Positions 9,207-18,221 of a DNA stretch of 36,742 bases are shown piece after piece (the first letter of the stretch is position 1; each line of letters begins with the position of its first letter). The translations under genes were made by a program, and so were the position numbers. The notes beneath the pieces are model-generated. The model searched no databases. It had not been told where the DNA came from and saw only the letters and a program-made list of their open reading frames with translations. This DNA comes from Bradyrhizobium sp. AS23.2 (GTDB lineage: Bacteria; Pseudomonadota; Alphaproteobacteria; Rhizobiales; Xanthobacteraceae), in NCBI RefSeq assembly GCF_001908185.1, contig NZ_LGHM01000038.1, positions 1 to 36,742 on the forward strand, in the 5' to 3' direction.

Positions 9207-9336
9207 GCGTCCTCGCCTCGCTGAGTTCGGCACGCGTCGCGCGAGCCCGACCATTCGCGAGAAACTACGTCGCTGCTCTTGCGAATTGGGCGCTAATTTG
9301 ATGTGCTTTACGCAAATATTTCTCAGGGGAGCACAT
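9207..9336. promoter_or_regulatory. Divergent control region between ridA operon and Lrp regulator
   Basis: This 130-bp AT-richer space separates two divergent units. It holds short dyads: TTGCG (9279-9283) against CGCAA (9311-9315), and GAGAAA (9260-9265) against TTTCTC (9319-9324), suggestive of an operator for the adjacent Lrp/AsnC protein, which usually binds such spaces. AGGGGAG at 9325-9331 is the ribosome-binding site of the Lrp gene. The operator is inferred from position and symmetry only. Confidence 0.35.
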
Positions 9337-9807
9337 ATGACAGCGACGATAGATGCAGCCGATGCCCGCATTCTTCGTTACTCGCAAAAGGACAATACGA
9401 GGCCTCACAGGGAAATCGCGGACAAGATCGGGCTCTCGGTCGCGGCCGTCGCGAGACGCATCCAGCGCCTGCGCGAGGAGAAAATCATCGCAGCCGATGT
9501 GAGCGTCGTCGATCAGGATCGCGTCGGGCGGCCGCTGACTCTCATCGTCGAAGTCACCATCGAGAACGAGCGGCTGGATCTGCTCGACAAGATGCGCAAG
9601 CGGTTCGCCGAGTGCCCTCAGGTGCAGCAATGCTACTACATCACCGGCGAAGTGGATTTCGTCCTGATCATGAATGTCCGCGACATGGACGAATATACCA
9701 ACCTGACGCGCGAGCTGTTCTTCGAAGGAGGAAACGTAAAGAATTTTCGAACCTTCGTTTCCATGCGCCGCATCAAGACAGGATGCGAGGTGATCGTATC
9801 GAGCTGA
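9337..9807 (+). CDS. Lrp/AsnC family transcriptional regulator
   Basis: This 156-aa protein has the Lrp architecture: an N-terminal helix-turn-helix (DARILRYSQKDNTRPHREIADKIGLSVAAVARRIQRLREEKII, about residues 9-52) and a C-terminal RAM/AsnC ligand-binding domain (TLIVEVTIENERLDLLDK, then QCYYITGEVDFVLIMNVRDMDEY and RTFVSMRRIKTG). Such regulators bind amino acids and control nearby metabolic genes. The ATG at 9337 follows AGGGGAG at good spacing. It sits between the ridA-MFS-GGT operon and dpaL, so it is the likely local regulator of both, with diaminopropionate or a related amino acid as a plausible effector (inference). Confidence 0.9.
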   Translation: MTATIDAADARILRYSQKDNTRPHREIADKIGLSVAAVARRIQRLREEKIIAADVSVVDQDRVGRPLTLIVEVTIENERLDLLDKMRKRFAECPQVQQCYYITGEVDFVLIMNVRDMDEYTNLTRELFFEGGNVKNFRTFVSMRRIKTGCEVIVSS

Positions 9808-9971
9808 TCTCCTCCCAGCTGCGGACCGACGCGCTGCACAAATTTCTCGCAGGGGCGCCGAAAAACGAGCCAAACGCGCATGATGGGTGAGCTAGAAGGA
9901 GCGGAAGCCGCAATTCGGGTTGAAGGTCGACCCGTTCAAGCAGCTTTCAGCTTTGTACTCACGGTGACGCC

Positions 9972-11189
9972 ATGACGCTTCTTTTGAACAGGGATCCTCA
10001 ATATCGCACGCCGCTCGACGAGTCGGATCGACAAAGTTTGAGCGATGCGGCTGCCGCCGAAGCGTTGGCTTTCCTGAGCACGAGAGACGATTACGTTCCG
10101 ACCCCATTGCACGAACTGCGGGCGCTTGCGGACAGATTTGGAGTCGGCGCCATCTTCGTCAAGGACGAGAGCACACGACTGGGACTCGGAAGCTTCAAGG
10201 CGCTGGGGGGATCATACGCGGTCGAAAAGCTCGTCCTGGAAGAGGCGAGCAGCCGCCTGAACCGCTCTTTCGACGGGCGCGACCTGCGCGATCCGGATGT
10301 CCGTCAAATCGCTCGAACGGTCACGGTCGCCTGCGCGACCGATGGGAATCATGGGCGCTCGGTCGCGCAAGGCGCGAAACTGATGGGCGCGAACGCCGTC
10401 ATATTCGTGCATGCCGGCGTGAGCGAAGAGCGCGAGCGCGCCATTTCGCGGCTGGGCGCTCGTATCGTCCGCGTCGATGGAACGTACGATGACAGTGTTG
10501 CGGAAGCATCGCGCGTCTCCGCCGAGAACGGCTGGATTGTCGTTTCCGACACGTCATGGCCGGGATACGAGCGGATACCTTCACTGGTCATGCAGGGCTA
10601 CACCGTGATGGTCGGGGAGCTGATGGACCAGATGCCGGCGCCTCCGACCCATATCTTCATTCAAGCTGGTGTTGGCGGAATCGCGGCCGCACTGGCGGCG
10701 CGCTTCGCCCTCCTCCTGCACGACCGGCGGCCGTTCGTCACGGTGGTCGAGCCGGCACGAGCCGCCTGCGTCCTCCAGGCTGCGATGTCCGGCAGAGCTG
10801 TCAAGATCGACGCCGGCGCTCCCACCGTCATGGCGATGCTCGAATGCTACGAGGCGTCGCTGGTCGCATGGCGCATCCTGTCGAAGGTCGGCGATGCGTT
10901 CATGACCGTCGATGAAACCGATGCCATCGACGCGATGAAGATTCTCGCCAGCCCGGTCGCAGCAGACGTCCCAATCGTTGCCGGAGAGAGCGGCGCCGTG
11001 GGTCTGGCCGCACTGATACGCGCAGCCAATGACGAAAGGATGAGAGGCGCACTTGGCCTCGGGCCGAATTCGCGGGTGCTTCTTATCAACACGGAAGGCG
11101 CGACCGATCCCGATCAATATGCCAAGTTGACAGGGGTGTCGCCCGACCAGGTGTCAAGGCCGGTCCGGATGCCCTTTGCAACGACCTGA
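9972..11189 (+). CDS. dpaL: Diaminopropionate ammonia-lyase (PLP, fold type II)
   Basis: This 405-aa protein carries the PLP lysine Lys76 in GLGSFKALGGSYA, Asp124 in CATDGNHGRSVA, and Asp193 in VVSDTSWPGYERIP. In the E. coli and Salmonella enzymes two equivalent aspartates take the proton from the D- and L-isomers of 2,3-diaminopropionate. A phosphate-binding GVGG (GVGGIAAAL) and the C-terminal GESGAVGLAAL complete the fold. The reaction converts 2,3-diaminopropionate to pyruvate and two ammonia through aminoacrylate-type intermediates. The start has only a weak ribosome-binding site, but no better one is in frame. It lies 164 bp after the Lrp gene, on the same strand; nothing else is evident in that gap. 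Confidence 0.9.
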   Translation: MTLLLNRDPQYRTPLDESDRQSLSDAAAAEALAFLSTRDDYVPTPLHELRALADRFGVGAIFVKDESTRLGLGSFKALGGSYAVEKLVLEEASSRLNRSFDGRDLRDPDVRQIARTVTVACATDGNHGRSVAQGAKLMGANAVIFVHAGVSEERERAISRLGARIVRVDGTYDDSVAEASRVSAENGWIVVSDTSWPGYERIPSLVMQGYTVMVGELMDQMPAPPTHIFIQAGVGGIAAALAARFALLLHDRRPFVTVVEPARAACVLQAAMSGRAVKIDAGAPTVMAMLECYEASLVAWRILSKVGDAFMTVDETDAIDAMKILASPVAADVPIVAGESGAVGLAALIRAANDERMRGALGLGPNSRVLLINTEGATDPDQYAKLTGVSPDQVSRPVRMPFATT

Positions 11190-11226
11190 CCCCGGTCTTG
11201 CAGCGCCACCGGGTGCGTGAACGCTT

Positions 11227-12123
11227 CTAGCGCGTCGCCAGCACCACGGCTGCGAGCGTGAAGATCAGCGCGGCGATCTGCCCTGCCCCGAGCGGCTCGT
11301 GCAGCGCGAGCGCCGAGGCCACGACGCCAATGACCGGCACGGCCATGGTGCCGATCGCGGCGACGGAAGCCGGCAGACGCGCCAGCGCGGCGAACCAGCT
11401 AACATAGGCGATGCAGAACTGCACCACGGTCGAATAGACCAGCAGCAGCCAGCCGACCGGCGTCACCAGCTCCAGATGCGTGGTCTCGATGATGGGGCCG
11501 ATGATCGCGATCGGCAGGCAGCCGATCCCGATCTGCCAGGCCGCGGCCGTGATCGGCGGCAGATGGATGGGGTACTTTTTCGAGAACACCGTGCCGACGG
11601 CGAAACCGATAGCGCCGCACAGCGCCATGATGATGCCCGGCAGCTTTTCCGCGCTCGCGGCGATGCCGTTGCCGCCCATGATCGCGGCAAGCCCCACAAA
11701 GGCCATCACCAGCGCCAGCGTGCGCAACAATGTCGGCCGCTCGCCCAGCACCGGCCAGGCAATGATCGAGGCCCAGACCGGCATGGTGTAGGCGATCAGT
11801 GCCGCCTCGCTCGCAGGCAACCAGAGCAGCGCCAGGCCCATCAGCACCATCCAGCCGGTGACGTTGAGGACGGCGGCGGTCACGAGGCGCGGCCAGATCC
11901 TGGGGTCGACCCGCAGGCTCTGCCGGCGGATCACCGCCAGGGCGGCGAGCAGGAGCGCGCCCAACACCCCGGTCACCCCGCGCAGCGTCAGCGGCGGCAG
12001 CTCGCCCAGCAGGAATTTCGTCACTGGCCAGTTGAAGCCCCAGCCGATCGAGGTGATGGCGAGGAACATCAGGCCGGCCGGGGCGATGCGCGGTCGCTGC
12101 ACCGGCCGAGTCGAATCAAGCAT
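11227..12123 (-). CDS. DMT superfamily transporter (EamA domains)
   Basis: This 298-aa inner-membrane protein has about ten hydrophobic segments in two EamA repeats, with the typical GWGFNWPVTKF and LRGVTGVLGALLL at the N-terminus and PASVAAIGTMAVPVIGVVASALALHEPLGAGQIAALIFTLAAVVLATR at the end. Members export or import small metabolites, often amino acids or nucleosides. The substrate is not indicated. I start at ATG 12123; an in-frame GTG at 12171 would add 16 polar residues without support. It is convergent with dpaL across 37 bp. Confidence 0.85.
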   Translation of the reverse strand: MLDSTRPVQRPRIAPAGLMFLAITSIGWGFNWPVTKFLLGELPPLTLRGVTGVLGALLLAALAVIRRQSLRVDPRIWPRLVTAAVLNVTGWMVLMGLALLWLPASEAALIAYTMPVWASIIAWPVLGERPTLLRTLALVMAFVGLAAIMGGNGIAASAEKLPGIIMALCGAIGFAVGTVFSKKYPIHLPPITAAAWQIGIGCLPIAIIGPIIETTHLELVTPVGWLLLVYSTVVQFCIAYVSWFAALARLPASVAAIGTMAVPVIGVVASALALHEPLGAGQIAALIFTLAAVVLATR

Positions 12124-12397
12124 ATGGGGGTACCCGGCGGAAAACGGGGTCAGCTTGGCGCGGATTCGCACCCCGTACCACCACCTCGGCGGGCATGCCT
12201 GCCCTCACCTTCCGTAACGCTACGTGAGTCCCACCGACGCAATCCCGTTGCCCAAAAATATACCTGCCCTGTGAACAGCGGGATGAAGGGTCCGCATCCA
12301 CACAAGATGGAAATTTTTTCGGTTGGGAATCCCTGAGGACTCACTGATACTTGGCTCAACAACAGGCGCGGGCTTGCCCCCTGTTATCCCCCGCAAT

Positions 12398-12444
12398 CCA
12401 CCATATTTAGTATTTGATTCAGGAACTCGCACTAGTTCTTGACG
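12398..12444 (+). promoter_or_regulatory. Two candidate NrdR boxes upstream of nrdJ
   Basis: The 16-mer at 12398-12413 (CCACCATATTTAGTAT) matches the NrdR box consensus ACACTATATATAGTGT at 12 of 16 positions. A weaker match at 12429-12444 keeps the CACTA half-site. Their start-to-start distance is 31 bp, about three helical turns, as in known tandem NrdR boxes. NrdR represses ribonucleotide reductase genes when (d)ATP is high. The first box is good and the second weak, but spacing and context agree. Confidence 0.6.
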
Positions 12445-12891
12445 GGCGCGACGGAGAGTCCTAGCTTTCGGTCTGTTCGGCGCGAGTGAGTTTGCGTCCC
12501 GCCGGCACTCCCCCAAAGGGTCTCGCAAATCGCCACTCCGCCAGCCAGCCAAAGCCAGCGGGATGAGGGCTTGTCTGCCCGCGGTAGCGGACTTCCAGGG
12601 CGCCAGAACGGGCCGGCAACAGGCTCGGATGGCATCGGTTGAAGTTGTGACGTTGTGGAGCGTTGAACGCATGTCGCGCACATCCCTTTGGGGCGGATGG
12701 GTGTGGACATGCCGGCGGATGAGAGGTGCACGCACCGACCCATCGCGCCGGGAGAAACTGGGCCGGATCCACCGGCTTAACTGCGAAGCCTCAAAGGGCG
12801 GCAAGGCCCCTCGAGGGCTCGCGAAACGAAATACCGACCAGGGCGCCTGAACGGAGGCAGTCCGGTCAAAGATGAAGGACGGGGCAAGACC
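12445..12891 (+). promoter_or_regulatory. Long nrdJ leader with a possible structured element
   Basis: About 450 bp separate the NrdR boxes from the nrdJ start, and I find no convincing coding region in either strand; the ORFs present have poor codon character. GGCG-GATGGGT at 12692-12702 can pair with ACCCATC-G-CGCC at 12738-12749, and GGTG/CACC pairs inside it. The start is preceded by AAGGACGGGG. I looked for a cobalamin riboswitch (B12 box, GCCACTG core) and do not find a convincing one. From 12124 to 12397 nothing is recognisable. Confidence 0.35.
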
Positions 12892-15800
12892 ATGCGGATT
12901 GAGCGGCGCCACACCACGGTAGGACAGTCACCTTACGCCGGGATCGAATTCCGGCTGACCACGTCGGAGATCAGGAATCCCGACGGCTCGGTCGTGTTCA
13001 AGCTTGAGAACGTCGAGGTGCCGACCGAGTGGTCGCAGGTCGCCTCCGACGTCCTCGCCCAGAAGTATTTCCGTAAAGCCGGCGTTGCCGCGCGCCTGAA
13101 GAAGGTCGAGGAGGAATCCGTCCCCTCCTTCCTGTGGCGCTCGGTGCCCGACACTGATGCCCTCGCGGCTCTGCCCGAGAAAGAGCGCTTCGTCAGCGAG
13201 CTCTCGGCCAAGCAGGTGTTCGACCGCCTCGCCGGCTGCTGGACTTATTGGGGCTGGAAGGGCGGTTACTTCACCAACGATGAAGACGCCCAGGCCTTCT
13301 ATGACGAGCTCCGCTACATGCTCGCCATGCAGATGGTCGCGCCGAACTCGCCGCAATGGTTCAACACCGGCCTGCACTGGGCCTATGGCATCGACGGCCC
13401 CGGCCAGGGTCACTATTACGTCGACCCCTTCACCGGCAAGCTGACCAAGTCCAAGTCGGCCTATGAGCATCCGCAGCCGCACGCCTGCTTCATCCAGGGC
13501 GTCGGTGACGACCTCGTCAACGAGGGCGGCATCATGGACCTCTGGGTCCGCGAGGCGCGCCTGTTCAAATACGGCTCCGGCACCGGCTCCAACTTCTCGC
13601 GCCTGCGCGGCGAAGGCGAGAAGCTCTCCGGCGGCGGCCGCTCCTCCGGCCTGATGAGCTTCCTCAAGATCGGCGATCGCGCTGCGGGCGCGATCAAGTC
13701 GGGCGGCACCACGCGCCGCGCGGCCAAGATGGTCGTCGTCGACGTCGATCACCCCGATATCGAGACCTATATCGACTGGAAGGTGAAGGAGGAGCAGAAG
13801 GTTGCCGCTCTCGTCACCGGATCCAAGATCAACCAGAAGCACCTCAAGGCCGTGCTGAAGGCCTGCGTGAACTGCGAAGGCTCGGGCGACGATTGCTTCG
13901 ACCCCGAGAAGAACCCTGCGCTCCGCCGCGAGATCAAGCTCGCGCGCCGCAGCCTCGTGCCTGACAACTACATCAAGCGCGTCATCCAGTTCGCCAAGCA
14001 GGGCTACAAGGACATCCAGTTCGACACCTACGACACCGACTGGGATTCGGAAGCCTACCTCACGGTCTCCGGCCAGAACTCCAACAACTCGGTCTCGCTG
14101 AAGGACGATTTTCTGCGCGCCGTCGAGACCGACGGCGACTGGAATCTCGTGGGACGCACCACGAAGAAGGTGACGAAGACGCTGAAGGCGCGCGACCTCT
14201 GGGAGAAGATTGGCTACGCCGCCTGGGCGTCGGCCGACCCGGGCCTGCACTTCAACACCACGATGAACGACTGGCACACCTGCAAGGCGTCCGGTGACAT
14301 CCGCGCGTCCAATCCGTGCTCGGAATACATGTTCCTGGACGACACGGCGTGCAACCTTGCCTCCGCCAACCTGCTGACGTTCTACAACACCACCACGAAG
14401 CTCTTCGATGTCGCCGGCTACGAGCACCTCTGCCAGCTCTGGACCATCGTGCTCGAAATCTCCGTGATGATGGCGCAGTTCCCGTCGAAGGCGATCGCCG
14501 AGCTCTCCTACGAGTTCCGCACGCTGGGCCTCGGCTACGCCAACATCGGCGGCCTCCTGATGACCATGGGCCTGTCCTATGACAGCAAGGAGGGCCGCGC
14601 GCTCTGCGGCGCGCTGACCGCGGTGATGACCGGCATCACCTACAAGACCTCGGCCGAGATCGCCGCCGAGCTCGGCACCTTCCCCGGCTACAAGAAGAAC
14701 GCCGCGCACATGCTGCGCGTGATCCGCAACCACCGCCGCGCCGCGCATGGCGAGGTCTCCGGCTACGAGGCGCTCAGCGTCAACCCGGTGCCGCTCGACC
14801 ACGCCTCCTGCCCGCAGGCCGACCTGATCACGCATGCACGATCCGCCTGGGATGCGGCGCTCGAGCTCGGCGAGAAGCACGGCTATCGCAACGCCCAGAC
14901 CACGGTGATCGCGCCCACCGGCACGATCGGCCTTGTGATGGACTGCGATACGACGGGCATCGAACCGGACTTCGCCCTCGTAAAATTCAAGAAGCTCGCC
15001 GGCGGCGGCTACTTCAAGATCATCAACCGTGCGGTGCCGTCCGCGCTGCGCGCGCTCGGCTATCGCGAGAGCGAGATTGCGGAGATCGAGGCCTATGCCG
15101 TCGGCCACGGCTCCCTCTCCAACGCGCCCGGCATCAACGCCTCGACGCTGAAGGCCAAGGGCTTTACCGATGAAGCGATCGCCAAGGTCGAAAAGGCCCT
15201 GCCGACCGCCTTCGACATCAAGTTCGCCTTCAACAAGTGGACCTTTGGCGAAGATTTTATCCGCGACCAGCTCGGCATCGGTGCCGAGGCGATCGCGGCC
15301 CCCGGCTTCGACCTGCTCCAGGCCGTGGGCTTCACCAAGCGCGAGATCGAGGCGGCCAACGTCCACATCTGCGGCGCGATGACGGTGGAAGGTGCTCCGC
15401 ACCTGAAGGCCGAGCACTATGCGGTGTTCGACTGCGCCAACCCCTGCGGCAAGATCGGCAAGCGCTATCTGTCGGTCGAAAGCCACATCCGCATGATGGC
15501 GGCGGCGCAGCCCTTCATCTCCGGTGCGATCTCCAAGACCATCAACATGCCGAACGACGCCACGGTGGAGGACTGCAAGTCCGCCTACATGCTGTCGTGG
15601 AAGCTGGCGCTGAAGGCCAACGCGCTCTATCGCGACGGCTCCAAGCTCTCCCAGCCGCTCAACTCGCAGCTCATCAGCGACGATGAGGACGAGGACGATG
15701 CGGTCGACCATCTCTACGAGAAGCCGATGGCGGCGCGTGCCGCCCAGGTCTCGGAAAAGATCGTCGAGAAGCTGGTCGAGCGCATCATCGTGATGCGCGA

Positions 15801-16662
15801 GCGCGAGAGGATGCCGGATCGCCGCAAGGGCTACACCCAGAAGGCGGTCGTCGGCGGCCATAAAGTCTATCTCCGCACCGGCGAGTATGACGACGGCCGT
15901 CTCGGCGAGATCTTCATCGACATGCACAAGGAAGGCGCGGCGCTCCGCTCCTTCATCAACAACTTCGCCATCGCGGTGTCGCTGGGCCTCCAGTACGGCG
16001 TGCCGCTGGACGAATATGTCGACGCCTTCACCTTCACCCGCTTCGAGCCGGCGGGCCCCGTACAGGGCAACGACAGCATCAAGTACGCGACCTCGATCCT
16101 CGACTACGTCTTCCGCGAGCTGGCGGTGAGCTACCTCTCCCGCTTCGACCTCGCCCACGTCGATCCCAACGAGACGGGCTTTGACGCGCTCGGCAAGGGC
16201 GTCGAGGAAGGCAAGGAGCCGGACGACGAGGCGGGCCACCACGCGACCAAGCTGGTCTCGCGCGGCCTCACCCGCTCCCGCACCGACAACCTCGTCGTGA
16301 TGCGCGGCGGCACGACTGCGGTCGCCCAGGGCAACGACAGCGCCCCGACCGGCGGCAGCAAGGTCACGGCGCTGGCCTCCCACGGCACGTCGGCCCGCGT
16401 CGGCGATGCCCTCGAAGGCGCCGTCGCCCTGAAGCAGGAAGCGGCCCACGACCTCTCTCCGACGGAGAAGCTCGAGCAGATCCAGTGGAGCAAGGCCGGC
16501 ACCGCGCAAACGCTGGTGCCAACCAAAGCCGAGCGCCGCGCGGAAGCGAAAGCCAAGGGCTACGAGGGCGAGATGTGCTCGGAGTGCGGCAACTTCACGC
16601 TGGTGCGGAATGGCACGTGCATGAAGTGCGATACTTGCGGGTCTACTACCGGGTGCTCCTGA
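12892..16662 (+). CDS. nrdJ: Vitamin B12-dependent (class II) ribonucleoside-diphosphate reductase
   Basis: This 1256-aa cytoplasmic enzyme makes deoxyribonucleotides using adenosylcobalamin, independent of oxygen. Visible features: first redox cysteine Cys199 in HACFIQGV, glycine-rich [13 protein letters not shown], the catalytic N-x-C-x-E motif at Asn474-Cys476-Glu478 ([21 protein letters not shown]), [16 protein letters not shown] strand ([20 protein letters not shown]), and a cysteine-rich C-terminal tail ([23 protein letters not shown]) typical of the long class II enzymes, which probably shuttles electrons or binds zinc. Length fits the roughly 1200-1250-aa alphaproteobacterial form. 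It is a monocistronic unit with candidate NrdR boxes and a long leader upstream and a strong terminator downstream. Confidence 0.96.
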   Translation: MRIERRHTTVGQSPYAGIEFRLTTSEIRNPDGSVVFKLENVEVPTEWSQVASDVLAQKYFRKAGVAARLKKVEEESVPSFLWRSVPDTDALAALPEKERFVSELSAKQVFDRLAGCWTYWGWKGGYFTNDEDAQAFYDELRYMLAMQMVAPNSPQWFNTGLHWAYGIDGPGQGHYYVDPFTGKLTKSKSAYEHPQPHACFIQGVGDDLVNEGGIMDLWVREARLFKYGSGTGSNFSRLRGEGEKLSGGGRSSGLMSFLKIGDRAAGAIKSGGTTRRAAKMVVVDVDHPDIETYIDWKVKEEQKVAALVTGSKINQKHLKAVLKACVNCEGSGDDCFDPEKNPALRREIKLARRSLVPDNYIKRVIQFAKQGYKDIQFDTYDTDWDSEAYLTVSGQNSNNSVSLKDDFLRAVETDGDWNLVGRTTKKVTKTLKARDLWEKIGYAAWASADPGLHFNTTMNDWHTCKASGDIRASNPCSEYMFLDDTACNLASANLLTFYNTTTKLFDVAGYEHLCQLWTIVLEISVMMAQFPSKAIAELSYEFRTLGLGYANIGGLLMTMGLSYDSKEGRALCGALTAVMTGITYKTSAEIAAELGTFPGYKKNAAHMLRVIRNHRRAAHGEVSGYEALSVNPVPLDHASCPQADLITHARSAWDAALELGEKHGYRNAQTTVIAPTGTIGLVMDCDTTGIEPDFALVKFKKLAGGGYFKIINRAVPSALRALGYRESEIAEIEAYAVGHGSLSNAPGINASTLKAKGFTDEAIAKVEKALPTAFDIKFAFNKWTFGEDFIRDQLGIGAEAIAAPGFDLLQAVGFTKREIEAANVHICGAMTVEGAPHLKAEHYAVFDCANPCGKIGKRYLSVESHIRMMAAAQPFISGAISKTINMPNDATVEDCKSAYMLSWKLALKANALYRDGSKLSQPLNSQLISDDEDEDDAVDHLYEKPMAARAAQVSEKIVEKLVERIIVMRERERMPDRRKGYTQKAVVGGHKVYLRTGEYDDGRLGEIFIDMHKEGAALRSFINNFAIAVSLGLQYGVPLDEYVDAFTFTRFEPAGPVQGNDSIKYATSILDYVFRELAVSYLSRFDLAHVDPNETGFDALGKGVEEGKEPDDEAGHHATKLVSRGLTRSRTDNLVVMRGGTTAVAQGNDSAPTGGSKVTALASHGTSARVGDALEGAVALKQEAAHDLSPTEKLEQIQWSKAGTAQTLVPTKAERRAEAKAKGYEGEMCSECGNFTLVRNGTCMKCDTCGSTTGCS

Positions 16663-16743
16663 TTATTCCTGAGGCTGTCCTGTCTGTCGTGTGAGGCGAA
16701 GTTCTTCCGCAATTGTCCGGAACCTTCCGCAAGCAGTCGAAAA

Positions 16744-16775
16744 AGAGGCCGCCCAAACGGGCGGCCTCTCCTTTT
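16744..16775 (+). terminator. Rho-independent terminator of nrdJ
   Basis: AGAGGCCGCCC (16744-16754) pairs perfectly with GGGCGGCCTCT (16759-16769) across an AAAC loop, followed by CCTTTT. It lies 82 bp past the nrdJ stop. Confidence 0.9.
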
Positions 16776-16852
16776 GTGGGCACGATGAAACCTGGTCCGA
16801 TTTCGGATCAATTGCGGACTTTCGGCTTACTTCCGGATTGTGCCGACAGCGA

Positions 16853-17410
16853 TCATTTCAATCCCACAATCCAGTCCTCCAACGCCCGTCTGATCGCCTG
16901 TTCCGGTGGCTCCTCACGCGTGAAGGCCCACCATGTGTGGGCACCCTGCCAAAGCCTCGCCATCTGCCAACCAAGGCGTTTGCCCTGCGCCCGATCCTGT
17001 GAAAGGCGGCGGCCGAGAGCTTCGGCCAAGCAATGTCCCCAGGCCGCACCGCGGCTACGCAGGACGGGATTGCGGATATCTTCCCTCAAGAGCAGAAGGC
17101 CATTGCTCGTGTCGCGTTCGGCTGTTTCGGGCGGCATCAGGCGCAGCAGGAGGTTGATCGCGCCCTCGGGCGTTAGTGCTTCCTCCGCGTCCGCTGCCTC
17201 GGTCTCCGCATCCAGCCGATCCCAGGCACGCAGGAGAATGGCCAGCACCAGTGCCTCGCGGTCTCCGTAGCGCTGGACCAACGTCGCTGGCGAGAGACCG
17301 CAGGCTTTTGCAGCGCAGACGAAGGTGAGACCGCCAGGTCCACTCTCCATGAGCGTTTCGAAGAGGATGTCGAGCACCTGCTCGTCAGAGATCGTCTTAG
17401 GTCTTGCCAT
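16853..17410 (-). CDS. TetR/AcrR family transcriptional regulator
   Basis: This 185-aa protein starts MARPKTISDEQVLDILFETLMESGPGGLTFVCAAKACGLSPATLVQRYGDREALV, a TetR-type helix-turn-helix; the rest is a helical ligand domain. It is divergent from a RibD/DHFR-fold gene 47 bp away and is probably its repressor and its own. I choose the ATG at 17410 because a good minus-strand promoter (TTGATT, 17 bp, TTATAT) places transcription at about this base, implying a leaderless mRNA; in-frame ATGs at 17416 and 17434 are possible but have no ribosome-binding site and would overlap the promoter. Confidence 0.85.
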   Translation of the reverse strand: MARPKTISDEQVLDILFETLMESGPGGLTFVCAAKACGLSPATLVQRYGDREALVLAILLRAWDRLDAETEAADAEEALTPEGAINLLLRLMPPETAERDTSNGLLLLREDIRNPVLRSRGAAWGHCLAEALGRRLSQDRAQGKRLGWQMARLWQGAHTWWAFTREEPPEQAIRRALEDWIVGLK

Positions 17411-17445
17411 AGGCATATATAAACGTATATTCATTTACTAATCAA
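17404..17445. promoter_or_regulatory. Overlapping divergent promoters sharing an ATATA-AACG-TATAT dyad
   Basis: Plus strand: TTGCCA (17404-17409), 16 bp, TATATT (17426-17431). Minus strand: TTGATT (complement of 17440-17445), 17 bp, TTATAT (complement of 17417-17422). Both -10 elements fall in the inverted repeat at 17417-17430, so one bound repressor dimer would block both genes. The TetR protein next door is the obvious candidate. Confidence 0.5.
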
Positions 17446-17457
17446 TAGGGGATCGCC

Positions 17458-17982
17458 ATGGCCAGGATCATGGGCTACATCGCCGCCAGCCTTGATGGGC
17501 TGATCGCCACCGAGGACGACAATCTCGACTGGCTGTTCAAGTATGACGATATGAACCTCGGCGAGTATGACTATCGCACCTTCCTCAAGCGCATCCGCAC
17601 CGTGGTGATGGGGCGCGGCACGTATGATTTCATAGCTGGGGATTCCTCCTCCTGGGCCTATGGAGACAAGCGTGTGATCGTCGTCACGTCGAGGCCGATC
17701 GACAATCCGAAGGGGGCGCTGGAAGTCCGCAGCGACGTCGATGCGTTGATCCGCGAGCTTCGTGGATTGGACGACGGCGACGTCTGGATGTTGGGCGGCG
17801 GGCAGTTGCAGATGGCATTCCTTGAGCGCGGGGCAATGGACGAGATCGAAATCTACGTCATCCCGGAAATGCTAGGCAGCGGCCGGCGGCTCTTTCCGCT
17901 CACCGGCTTTCGCGCGAGCCCAACGCTCGTCAGCGCCCAGACGATCGACAAGCGCTGCGTGCGGCTGCACTACCGGTTCTAG
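17458..17982 (+). CDS. Dihydrofolate reductase family protein (RibD C-terminal fold)
   Basis: This 174-aa protein begins MARIMGYIAASLDGLIATEDDNLDWL, has VVMGRGTYDF at about residues 49-58, VIVVTSRP and a VWMLGGGQLQMAFLERGAMDEIEIYVIPEMLGSGRRLF block. These are the NADPH-binding and core strands of the RibD_C/YyaP-like branch of the DHFR fold. The physiological reaction in this branch is generally unknown. AGGGG lies 7 bp before the ATG. It is divergent from a TetR regulator, so expression is probably inducible by a small molecule. Confidence 0.88.
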   Translation: MARIMGYIAASLDGLIATEDDNLDWLFKYDDMNLGEYDYRTFLKRIRTVVMGRGTYDFIAGDSSSWAYGDKRVIVVTSRPIDNPKGALEVRSDVDALIRELRGLDDGDVWMLGGGQLQMAFLERGAMDEIEIYVIPEMLGSGRRLFPLTGFRASPTLVSAQTIDKRCVRLHYRF

Positions 17983-18061
17983 GATGCAACGCGCCGCGGA
18001 TGTCCACTCCTCCGGTGAGAGGGAAAAATCTGCAAGCGGCCTCGTTCGGGGCGGTGTCCGG

Positions 18062-18090
18062 GAATTACGGTGACAGTGCGCTCAACTCTT
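18062..18090 (+). repeat. Direct repeat copy 1 (GAATTACGGTGACAGTGC)
   Basis: The 18-mer GAATTACGGTGACAGTGC at 18062-18079 recurs exactly at 19759-19776, and similarity continues through TCAACT. The two copies are in the same orientation and bracket the lytic transglycosylase region. I see no transposase. The rest of 17983-18221 holds nothing else recognisable. Confidence 0.7.
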
Positions 18091-18221
18091 AGGGACGAAT
18101 CGTTGCAGTGCTATCCCCCGCAAGCTCCGAGGATGGGCGGCGCGAAGTGATACCCATCAACTCCGTCAGGTGATGAATTTCGCAAGCGCTCGACCCATTT
18201 CTAAGCGTTCCCCCAAGACCC

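Noticed and set aside
12361..12620. Possible cobalamin riboswitch upstream of nrdJ
   Set aside because: Scattered CCCCCGCAAT and CGCCACTCC matches look suggestive, but the B12 box and the order of conserved stems are missing.
12220..12912. 230-aa minus-strand and 95-aa plus-strand frames in the nrdJ leader
   Set aside because: Both have poor codon character, no ribosome-binding site and no recognisable motifs; the region is better explained as a leader.
12928..16509. 1193-aa minus-strand frame opposite nrdJ
   Set aside because: It is an antisense shadow of nrdJ, with repetitive Val/Leu/Arg/His composition and no recognisable domain.
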